In this document: positions 5,863 through 12,769 of the stretch, in pieces
How positions within the stretch are numbered: the first letter of the stretch is position 1
Layout: every line of letters begins with the position of its first letter
Source: Succinatimonas sp. UBA7265
GTDB lineage: Bacteria > Pseudomonadota > Gammaproteobacteria > Enterobacterales > Succinivibrionaceae
Assembly (NCBI GenBank): GCA_002473165.1
Contig: DKSD01000067.1
Location: forward strand, 1 to 17,397
Length of the DNA: 17,397 nucleotides
Direction of reading: 5' to 3'
Position numbers and translations under genes: made by a program
Notes under the pieces: generated by a model
Databases searched by the model: none
Seen by the model: only the letters and a program-made list of their open reading frames with translations
Told to the model about the DNA's origin: nothing

Positions 5863-7757
5863 GCCGCGCCTCCGGCTTTTTTGTCCTCAAGCTCTTCCCA
5901 GCGCGCGTAGAGGGCATCAAGCGCCTGCTGTTTTTGCGCGCGCTGCGCCGTAAGCTCCACGGCCTTGTCAGCGCCCTGGCTGTAGAGCGAGGGCGAGGAA
6001 AGCTGCGCATCAAGCTCTGCGATCTCAGCCTCCGCCGCCTCGACTTTAGCAGGCAGAAGCGTCAGCTCATGCTCCTCGCTGAAGGTGATCCCGGATTTTT
6101 TGGCCCGCTCGCGCTCGCGGATCGCGCGCTGCGCGCTTTCGCGGCGCTCGGCCTTGAGCGACTCGTGCTCCTCGGGATGCCCGCGCTTTATGCGCTCCCA
6201 GTAGGCTAGCACGTCGGCCCAGCCGCCCACGACATCCTCGATATGCCCTTTGCCGTCAAACACCCAGGTCTCAGTGGCCACCTTGTCGATAAAGCGGCGG
6301 TCATGGCTGATGACCAGCACGGTGCCGGGGTAGGAGGAGACGAGATCCTCTAAAAGATCGAGCGTTTCGAGATCGAGATCGTTCGTCGGCTCGTCCATGA
6401 TGAGCACGTTTGAGGGTTTGGCAAAGAGCTTTGCCAGAAGCAGGCAGTTTTTCTCGCCGCCTGAGAGCACTGAAACCGGGCTGCGGGCGCGGCGGGCGGT
6501 GAACAGGAAGTTTGAGAGGTAGGAGATCACATGCTGCGTCTTGCCGTTGATGATCACCTCGGAGTGGCCGTCGGCGACGTTCTCGGCGACGTTTTTCTCA
6601 GGCTTTAGCTGCTCGTGGTACTGGTCAAAGTACTGCCACTGCACGTTCATGCCGGTGCGCACATAGCCGTGCGTTGGCTTGAGCTCGCCCATGATCGCGC
6701 GGATGAGCGTCGTCTTGCCCGCGCCGTTGGGGCCGACGATGCCGATGCGGTCATGGCGCATCACCGTGGCGTTAAACGGGGCGATCAGCTCCCGCTCCCC
6801 GAAGCTCACGCTCACATCCCGAAGCTCAAAGACGATATTGCCGGTGCGATCGGCCTCGTTGACCTTCATGATGGCGCGGCTCTGGCGGTCGCGGCGCTGC
6901 GCGCGCTGTTTGCGCATCTCCATGAGATCGCGCACCCGGCCTTCGTTGCGGGCCAGGCGGGCTTTCACGCCGCGGCGGATCCACGCCTCCTCCTCAGAGA
7001 GGATGCGGTCGAATTCCTTGTTGGCCAGATCCTCCATGCGGTAGCGCTCCTCGCGCAGCTTTAGGTATTTCTTAAACGAGCCCGGATAGGAATAGAGCCT
7101 GCCGCGGTCGAGTTCGACTATGCGCGTGGCGCAGTCGTCGGCGAACTGGCGGTCGTGGGTGATAAAGATCACCGTGCCCTCAAAGGAATTCACCCAGTTT
7201 TCAAACCAGGTGATCGTCTCGATGTCCAGGTGGTTCGTAGGCTCGTCAAGCAGCAGCACCTCAGGCTCGCAGGCAAGCGCCGCGGCCAGCGCGGCCTTGC
7301 GCCTCCACCCCCCTGAGAGCGAGATCAGGGGCGCCTCGGCGTCCATGCCGATGGTGTTTAAGATCTTGCGGACGACGCCGTCTTTTTTCCAGCCGTCATG
7401 CTGCTCGATGAAATCGGCCAGCTGCCCCTGGCGGCGTTCATCCTCGCACAGCGAGAACTCCGCGAGCGCCGATCCGACTTCCGGGACGCCGGAGGCGGCC
7501 ATGGAATAGGCCGTGCCGGTCTGGTACTGCGGCGGATCCTGATCGAGCCTGGCAATCTTAAGTCCGGCCCTTTTGGTGATCCGGCCGTCATCGAGCTCGC
7601 GCTCCCCTGCGATGACCTTAAGCAGCGTCGACTTGCCGGCGCCGTTGCGGCCGACAAGGCAGATGCGCTCGTGCTCCTCCACCGAGAGATCGGCGTGTTC
7701 CAAAAGCTGATCGGCCCCGTAGGCAAGCGAGGCGTCCGCGACGGTGATGAGGCTCAT
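5859..7757 (-). CDS. uup: Uup, ABC-F family ATPase
   Basis: A 632-residue ABC-F protein with two cytoplasmic ATPase domains and no membrane segments. Domain 1 has Walker A GRNGAGKST (36-44), signature LSGGWRRKAALA (from 147) and Walker B VLLLDEPTNHLD (167-178). A charged linker (about 225-305) is the region that in ABC-F factors contacts tRNA in the ribosomal E site. Domain 2 has Walker A GPNGAGKTT (342-350), signature LSGGEKNCLLLAK (from 431) and Walker B VLIMDEPTNDLD (451-462). The C-terminal 90 residues form a charged coiled coil, the nucleic-acid-binding domain characteristic of Uup. ABC-F proteins act on the ribosome; Uup is linked to ribosome function and to suppression of transposon excision. 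The second signature has Lys and Cys where Uup usually has Arg, a mild departure. The ATG at 7757 overlaps the rlmKL stop (ATGA) and the rnm start overlaps its own stop. The order rlmKL-uup is conserved with E. coli. Confidence 0.95.
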   Translation of the reverse strand: MSLITVADASLAYGADQLLEHADLSVEEHERICLVGRNGAGKSTLLKVIAGERELDDGRITKRAGLKIARLDQDPPQYQTGTAYSMAASGVPEVGSALAEFSLCEDERRQGQLADFIEQHDGWKKDGVVRKILNTIGMDAEAPLISLSGGWRRKAALAAALACEPEVLLLDEPTNHLDIETITWFENWVNSFEGTVIFITHDRQFADDCATRIVELDRGRLYSYPGSFKKYLKLREERYRMEDLANKEFDRILSEEEAWIRRGVKARLARNEGRVRDLMEMRKQRAQRRDRQSRAIMKVNEADRTGNIVFELRDVSVSFGERELIAPFNATVMRHDRIGIVGPNGAGKTTLIRAIMGELKPTHGYVRTGMNVQWQYFDQYHEQLKPEKNVAENVADGHSEVIINGKTQHVISYLSNFLFTARRARSPVSVLSGGEKNCLLLAKLFAKPSNVLIMDEPTNDLDLETLDLLEDLVSSYPGTVLVISHDRRFIDKVATETWVFDGKGHIEDVVGGWADVLAYWERIKRGHPEEHESLKAERRESAQRAIRERERAKKSGITFSEEHELTLLPAKVEAAEAEIAELDAQLSSPSLYSQGADKAVELTAQRAQKQQALDALYARWEELEDKKAGGAA

Positions 7758-10330
7758 AGATCCTTGACCCCGTCAGGCCCCCAGACGCGCCCTTGAGGGC
7801 GGCGCTCCCGCTCGTCGCGGCGCTCAAAACGCCCGTCTCTGCGCTCATAGCGCTCGCCGTCCCGCCCGTAAAAGCCGCGGCGCTCATCGCGCCTGAAATT
7901 TTTGCCGCCGCGGCTTTTGAGCGTCAGCTGACCCTCGGCGTTCGTCTGCGGCCCGCGGGGCTGCGGTTCGTCATCGCGGCGGCGGTAAACGCGGTCTTTG
8001 CGATCGCCGAATCCGTCTTTGTCCCGGCGCGCAAAGCCGCGCCTGCCCTCGCGGCCTGAATTCCCTGAGGTCTCGCGCTCAAACTGCTCCAGGGCGTCAT
8101 CGCCCCTGCCTGAGCCCTTACCGATCTCCTTTTGCCAGCGCGGCGCGGCGCCTGAGAAGAAAGCCTCAGGCTCCTGCTCTCGCTTGGAGGCGGTATAGGA
8201 GAGCACATAACAATGATGGATGCGCTCGTTGCGCGAGAAATCGCGCGGCAGCGTCGGCTTGGAGATGTCCTCGCACGCAAAGCCAAAGGCCGCGAGCGCT
8301 TCTTCAGCCAGTGTAAAGCCGCGGCTGTTCGTGCAGAAGACCACGCTGCCGCCGTCTTTTAAAAGCCGCGTGAGGTTTGAGAGCAGCTGCACGTGATCGC
8401 GCCTGACATCAAAGCTCTGACTCATGCGCTTTGAATTGGAGAACGTCGGCGGATCGACGTAGATGAGATCGAATCTCTCCGCGTGCTCCTGGCAGATCCA
8501 CGAGAGCACATCCGCCTGGATAAGGCGGTTTGTGCCGGCGCCGCAGCCGTTGAGCTCGAGGTTTTGCCGCCCCCACTCAAGGTAGGTGCGGCTCATGTCA
8601 ACGCCGGTAGTTGAGGCCGCGCCGCCTAAAGCGGCGGCCACCGAGGCCGTGGCGGTGTAGCAAAAGAGGTTTAAAAAATCTTTGCCCGAGGCCGCCTTCA
8701 TCAGGCGCGAGCGGATGATCCGCGCATCCAAAAACAGCCCGGTGTCGAGGTAGTCGCGGACATTGACACGAAAGCGCATATTGCCCTCGGTCACTTCAAA
8801 GAACTCGCCAGACATTTCGGCGGCTTTCTCATACTGGGAGGCGCCGCTTTTGACCTCGCGGGTCTTGAGCACGACCTGATCGCCGGGTGCCCCGGTGACG
8901 CTCACCACGGAAGAGATCATGTCGAGGGCGCGGCGCTTTTGCACGCGCTCGGAGACGTTTTTCTGGGCATAGGCCGAGATCACATAACGCCCGGCGTAGC
9001 AGTCGACGGCGCAGGCGTACTCCGGCACGTCGGCGTCATAGACGCGGTAGGCGTCCGTGCCGGCGGTCTTCGACCACTTGCGCATGAACGCGAGGTTCTT
9101 TGCAAGGCGGTTTGAGAAATCCTCCGCGGCGCGGTTTTTGCGCTCTTGCTTTTCGCTGTTTTCAGTTTCGGCTTCCCTGAGTTCGAACACGCGCAGCTGG
9201 CACTCCAGCTCGCCGTTGAAGAGATGATAGACGCGCTCGGCGTGCAGCCTCAGGCAGGATAAAAGCTCGCTTTCAGAGGAGATCACGGCGGCGCGGCAGC
9301 CTGAGAACTCGCGCCGCAGCCCCTCGCCAAGCATGGTGTAAAGCGAGATGAGCTCGTTGAAATTGCCCAGGCGCTTGCCGTAAGGGGGATTGGTCACCAC
9401 GGTGGCGCGCGGGTGATCCTCAAAAGGATTCTTAAGCTCCTCGACGCTGCCCTCGCGCACGGAGGCGATCTCAGCAAACCCCGCCTTCTCAAGGTTGCCC
9501 GCGGCCTCCTGCACCATCCGGGGATCTCTGTCGCAGCCGATGATGCGCACCTTGTTTTCAAGGGCTTTTTGGATGCCCGCTTTGGAGCGCTCGGAAGCCT
9601 CGTTTAAGAGCGCGGACCACTGCTCAGCGTCAAAGAGCTTTAATTTGAAGAAACCGTAGGAGCGGCGCTTGAGCCCGGGGGCGGTGTCGGTGGCGACGGC
9701 CGCGGCCTCAATTAACAGCGTGCCCGAGCCGCACATCGGATCGAACATGCAGCCGCCGTCATAGCCTGAGCGGGCGATCATGGCCGCCGCGAGGTTTTCC
9801 TTTAAAGGGGCGGCGCCGGTGACGCGGCGGATCTCGCGGCGCAGCAGCGGCCTGCCTGAAAGATCGAGGGCGACCGTGGCCACACCGCGGCGCTCTAAGT
9901 GGCAGTAGATCCTGACATCCGGGTTTTCGCGATCGACGCTCGGGCGGGAGCCTGCCGTCTTTTGGAAGCGATCGCACACCGCGTCCTTGACCTTCTGCGC
10001 GCCGTACTGCGTGTTGCGGATGGCCTCGGTCTGCCCGTTGAATTCCACGGCCAGCGTTTCGTCCTGAGTGAAGTAATTCTCCCAGGCGATGCCCGTCGCG
10101 CCCATGTAGAGTTCGACATCGCTCTGCGCCTCAAACTCGGAGAGTTCCAGCAGGATCCTCGAGGCAAAGCGCGACCACAGGCACACCCGCAAGGCCGTCT
10201 CAAACGATCCCTTGAAGGAAGCGCCGGCCACGGTTTCATGGGCGTCGGAAACCCCCAGCGCGTTGAGTTCGTCAAATAGCAGGCGCTCAAGCCCCTTAGG
10301 GCAGGTCGCGAAAAAAGCAAGTGCGGACAT
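7754..10330 (-). CDS. rlmL: RlmKL, fused 23S rRNA methyltransferase with an extra Arg/Gly/Asp-rich tail
   Basis: A bifunctional 23S rRNA methyltransferase. The N-terminal half (RlmL, m2G2445) has a THUMP region (about 45-155), 'DPMCGSGT' (197-204) for AdoMet and the catalytic NPPY (314-317). The C-terminal half (RlmK, m7G2069) has 'DYLDTGLFLD' (526-535), 'NLFCYTATAS' (554-563) and 'DPPTFSNSKR' (626-635). The chosen ATG at 10330 has GGAG 5 bases upstream and gives an N-terminus ('FFATCPKGLERLL') that aligns with E. coli. A longer reading to 10432 would add 34 unrelated residues and cross the probable promoter. The protein has 858 residues against about 702 in E. coli. The core ends near residue 714, and the remaining 144 (bases 7754-8188) are a low-complexity tail rich in Arg, Gly, Asp and Glu, with repeats such as 'RRDERRG' and 'RRDGRFERRDERERR'. 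It is the first gene of the operon with uup, rnm and yciO. Confidence 0.95.
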   Translation of the reverse strand: MSALAFFATCPKGLERLLFDELNALGVSDAHETVAGASFKGSFETALRVCLWSRFASRILLELSEFEAQSDVELYMGATGIAWENYFTQDETLAVEFNGQTEAIRNTQYGAQKVKDAVCDRFQKTAGSRPSVDRENPDVRIYCHLERRGVATVALDLSGRPLLRREIRRVTGAAPLKENLAAAMIARSGYDGGCMFDPMCGSGTLLIEAAAVATDTAPGLKRRSYGFFKLKLFDAEQWSALLNEASERSKAGIQKALENKVRIIGCDRDPRMVQEAAGNLEKAGFAEIASVREGSVEELKNPFEDHPRATVVTNPPYGKRLGNFNELISLYTMLGEGLRREFSGCRAAVISSESELLSCLRLHAERVYHLFNGELECQLRVFELREAETENSEKQERKNRAAEDFSNRLAKNLAFMRKWSKTAGTDAYRVYDADVPEYACAVDCYAGRYVISAYAQKNVSERVQKRRALDMISSVVSVTGAPGDQVVLKTREVKSGASQYEKAAEMSGEFFEVTEGNMRFRVNVRDYLDTGLFLDARIIRSRLMKAASGKDFLNLFCYTATASVAAALGGAASTTGVDMSRTYLEWGRQNLELNGCGAGTNRLIQADVLSWICQEHAERFDLIYVDPPTFSNSKRMSQSFDVRRDHVQLLSNLTRLLKDGGSVVFCTNSRGFTLAEEALAAFGFACEDISKPTLPRDFSRNERIHHCYVLSYTASKREQEPEAFFSGAAPRWQKEIGKGSGRGDDALEQFERETSGNSGREGRRGFARRDKDGFGDRKDRVYRRRDDEPQPRGPQTNAEGQLTLKSRGGKNFRRDERRGFYGRDGERYERRDGRFERRDERERRPQGRVWGPDGVKDL

Positions 10331-10355
10331 CGGTACTCCAAAAATGACTGCGGTC

Positions 10356-10361
10356 ATTATA
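10356..10361 (-). promoter_or_regulatory. Probable -10 box (TATAAT) for the rlmKL-uup-rnm-yciO operon
   Basis: A perfect TATAAT on the minus strand, preceded by CTG as in the GGDEF promoter, lies 25 bases before the rlmKL start. It implies a leader of about 20 bases holding the GGAG site. The -35 position with a 17-base spacer reads AAGGGG and does not match consensus. The divergent 110-bp gap to the plus-strand gene at 10441 contains nothing else I can name. Confidence 0.5.
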
Positions 10362-10440
10362 CAGAACGCGGCGCCCGCCCCCTTAGAAAATCCCCGCGGC
10401 CTGACGCAAAAAAGGCTGATGCTGTGCCACAATAGCGCAC

Positions 10441-11112
10441 ATGAACGCCGTTGAAATGAAACACCTTACCGATCCGGGCCTGAGCCATATCGCCCGCTCG
10501 CTCTACGCCCTGTATTTCAGGCCGCGGCTTGAGCGCGGCGTTAAAACCGTGAATTTGGGCGAGGTGGCAGGCTATCTTGGGACGAGCTCCAAGGCCTTCC
10601 CCACATCAACGGATCTGCGCGTGGCCGTGCTCGCGCTCACCGAGCTTGAGAGCGCGGGTTTTATCGCGCGCCAAAGCCCGGATGTCTCATGGGAGGGCTG
10701 CGAGCCTGAGTACCCTTATTTCGCCTCTGAGCTTGCCCTCATCCCCTCACGGCCTTTCCAGCTGACCTCAAAATGGCGCCCGGGCCCGGCCTTTGGCGAC
10801 GCCTGCCTGGCCTGCGGCCTGGAAAATCCCGCTTACACGGACAAGGAACTGGCGGCCTTTATCGCCTACTGGTCCTCAAAGCCTGAGGCGCGGCCGCAGG
10901 CAGGCTGGGAGCGCGCCTTTGCCCAGCGCCTCATGAAAAGCCGCGAGGCGCGGGTGGCGCGGGTAAAACAGTCACCCGCCGCGCCCGGCAAGGACGCCAG
11001 GGGCGCCCCGCTGGCCAAAAAAAGCGCCCGCTCCCCTTTTACCGCCTCAGGCGGGGGCGAGGGCAAAGAGGAGATCGTCACCTCCTCCCCCGCGCGGCCC
11101 CGGCTTTTCTGA
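10441..11112 (+). CDS. DnaT-like primosomal / ssDNA-binding protein
   Basis: A 223-residue protein. Residues about 108-168 ('LTSKWRPGPAF', 'YTDKELAAFIAYW', 'WERAFAQRLMKSRE') match the C-terminal ssDNA-binding domain of DnaT, the PriA-dependent replication restart protein, keeping its Trp and aromatic positions. The N-terminal 100 residues look like a small winged-helix domain ('VNLGEVAGYLGTS', 'TDLRVAVLALTELESAGFI'), also seen in DnaT-like proteins of gammaproteobacteria. A Lys/Ala/Pro-rich tail (170-223) is probably disordered. A role in primosome assembly at stalled forks is inferred from the domain only. The ATG at 10441 has no Shine-Dalgarno; an in-frame TGA 24 bases upstream excludes an earlier start, and the next Met (10456) also lacks a site. 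It lies divergent from rlmKL and 41 bp before folP, with which it is probably co-transcribed. Confidence 0.75.
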   Translation: MNAVEMKHLTDPGLSHIARSLYALYFRPRLERGVKTVNLGEVAGYLGTSSKAFPTSTDLRVAVLALTELESAGFIARQSPDVSWEGCEPEYPYFASELALIPSRPFQLTSKWRPGPAFGDACLACGLENPAYTDKELAAFIAYWSSKPEARPQAGWERAFAQRLMKSREARVARVKQSPAAPGKDARGAPLAKKSARSPFTASGGGEGKEEIVTSSPARPRLF

Positions 11113-11153
11113 TCAGGGCCTCATCTTTTTTTTCATCGTATCTAAGGAGTTTT

Positions 11154-12005
11154 ATGGCTGTGTCTTACACGCTGTCCTTTAACGGGCGCACGCTCTCGCT
11201 GGCAACGCCCCGGATCATGGGGATTTTAAATGTCACGCCGGATTCTTTTTCCGACGGCGGGCTGTGGAACGATCCTGACCGGGCGTTCGCGCACGCCTTG
11301 AAGATGTTAGGCGAGGGCGCGGACATCATCGACATCGGCGGCGAGTCCACCAGGCCCGGCGCCCGGGAGGTCTCAGAGCAGGAAGAACTTGACCGCGTGA
11401 TCCCCGCTGTCGAGAAAATCTGGCGGGAGACCGGCTGCTGGATCTCCGTTGACACCTCGCGCCCTGAAGTTATACGCGAGGCCGTAAAGGCCGGCGCGTC
11501 AGTCTGGAACGACATCCGCGCCCTGGGCCTTGAGGGCGCTGTCAGCGCGGCGGCCGCACTTGACGTCCCTGTTATATTGATGCATATGCAGGGCAAACCC
11601 CGCACCATGCAGCAGGCGCCTCACTATGACGATGTCGTAAGCGAGGTCAAGGAATTCCTGCTCTCGCGCGCCACATGCTGCCTTGACGCCGGGGTCAGGC
11701 GCGAGCGCATTATGCTCGATCCCGGCTTTGGCTTTGGCAAGAGCGCTGAGGACAACTACACGCTTTTGGGGCATCTTGAGGAGCTGTGCGCTTTGGGCTA
11801 CCCGCTGCTCTCGGCGCTCTCGCGCAAGAGCATGTTAGGCGCGGCGACCGGGGTTAAGGATCCCAAAGAGCGCGTGAGCGCTTCGGTCGCAGGCCACCTC
11901 ATCAGCGTCATGAAAGGAGCCTGCATGGTGCGCGCCCACGACGTGGCCGCGACAAAGCAGGCGCTTGACGTGTACGCGGCCATGCGTCAGGCCTGCAAGG
12001 ATTAA
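11154..12005 (+). CDS. folP: Dihydropteroate synthase
   Basis: A 283-residue TIM-barrel enzyme that condenses 6-hydroxymethyl-dihydropterin diphosphate with p-aminobenzoate to give dihydropteroate in folate synthesis; it is the target of sulfonamides. All signature segments are present: 'GILNVTPDSFSDGG' (23-36), 'IGGESTRPGA' (61-70), 'SVDTSR' (98-103), 'WND' (118-120), 'DPGFGFGK' (189-196), 'SRKS' (223-226) and 'RAHDV' (260-264). The Phe and Pro positions where resistance changes often occur look wild type. AAGGAG lies 4 bases before the ATG, giving a secure start. In E. coli folP lies between ftsH and glmM; here it sits between a DnaT-like gene (41 bp upstream) and a ZIP transporter (18 bp downstream), so the usual neighbourhood is lost. 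Confidence 0.97.
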   Translation: MAVSYTLSFNGRTLSLATPRIMGILNVTPDSFSDGGLWNDPDRAFAHALKMLGEGADIIDIGGESTRPGAREVSEQEELDRVIPAVEKIWRETGCWISVDTSRPEVIREAVKAGASVWNDIRALGLEGAVSAAAALDVPVILMHMQGKPRTMQQAPHYDDVVSEVKEFLLSRATCCLDAGVRRERIMLDPGFGFGKSAEDNYTLLGHLEELCALGYPLLSALSRKSMLGAATGVKDPKERVSASVAGHLISVMKGACMVRAHDVAATKQALDVYAAMRQACKD

Positions 12006-12023
12006 GGCAAAGGAAGGATGTTT

Positions 12024-12767
12024 ATGCTGGCGGCGGTGGTTTTATCCTGTCTTGTTTCAGCCTGCGCCTCCGCGCTCTTGTGCGCGCTTGCGGGCGAAAA
12101 ACTGCTCGCAAAGCTGTCGCTGCCGCTCTCTTTGGCCGCCACGGGCTTTTTGCTCGCGCTCTCGCTAGGCCACATCCTCCCCGAGGCCTTTGAAGGCGCT
12201 GATCCGCCCCATCAGGTGGCGCTGGCGCTCTTAGGCGGCGTGATCTTCATGTGCGCTCTGGAGATGCTGCTCACCTCAGGCCACAGCCACACCTGCGAAC
12301 GCTCGGCCAATGCCGACGCGCTCGCAGAAGGCGGCGCGGGCCTGCTCGCCGGCTCATTTATCCACACGTTCTGCGACGGCGCGATCATCGCCGCGGCCTA
12401 TATTTCAAACTTTGAGGTAGGCCTGGCGGCGACGCTTGCCGTGCTCACCCATGAGATCGCCCACGAGCTTGGCGATTACGCCGTGATGCTCTCTTTGGGC
12501 ATGTCCCGCCGCGCCGCCTACTGCGTAAACGTCACGGCAGGCGCAGGCTGCCTTACAGGCGGCCTCGCCGCTTACGGCGTCATCCGGAGCTTTGATTTCC
12601 TGCTCCAGTACGCCCTGGCGCTGTGCGCGGCGAGCTTTATCTATGTGGCGCTCTCGGATCTGCTCCCGCGGCTGCGCCACGGGGCGACGCGCAACCAGGC
12701 GCTCTCGCGCCTTTTGCTCATCATTTTGGGCGCCGCGCTCTGTCTGCTTTTGGCAGGGCACGAATAA
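12024..12767 (+). CDS. ZIP family divalent metal transporter
   Basis: A 247-residue inner-membrane protein with about eight hydrophobic segments and ZIP metal-site motifs. 'GHILPEAF' lies at 49-56, 'FIHTFCDGAIIAAAY' in the fourth membrane helix gives His114 and Asp118, and 'THEIAHELGD' in the fifth gives His143, Glu144, His147 and Glu148. ZIP proteins import zinc or related divalent ions. The second position of the helix-4 motif is Thr where HNxxD is common, which may alter the second metal site. A short loop 'SGHSHTC' stands in for the usual His-rich loop. Two Met codons lie close together: the first (12018) touches the AGGAAGG ribosome binding site, so the one at 12024, six bases beyond that site, is preferred. 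It follows folP by 18 bp and ends 2 bp from the convergent helicase gene. Confidence 0.9.
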   Translation: MLAAVVLSCLVSACASALLCALAGEKLLAKLSLPLSLAATGFLLALSLGHILPEAFEGADPPHQVALALLGGVIFMCALEMLLTSGHSHTCERSANADALAEGGAGLLAGSFIHTFCDGAIIAAAYISNFEVGLAATLAVLTHEIAHELGDYAVMLSLGMSRRAAYCVNVTAGAGCLTGGLAAYGVIRSFDFLLQYALALCAASFIYVALSDLLPRLRHGATRNQALSRLLLIILGAALCLLLAGHE

Positions 12768-12769
12768 GG

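Noticed and set aside
10331..10432. N-terminal extension of 34 residues for RlmKL
   Set aside because: The ATG at 10330 has GGAG at the right distance and matches the family N-terminus. The extension would span the TATAAT box.
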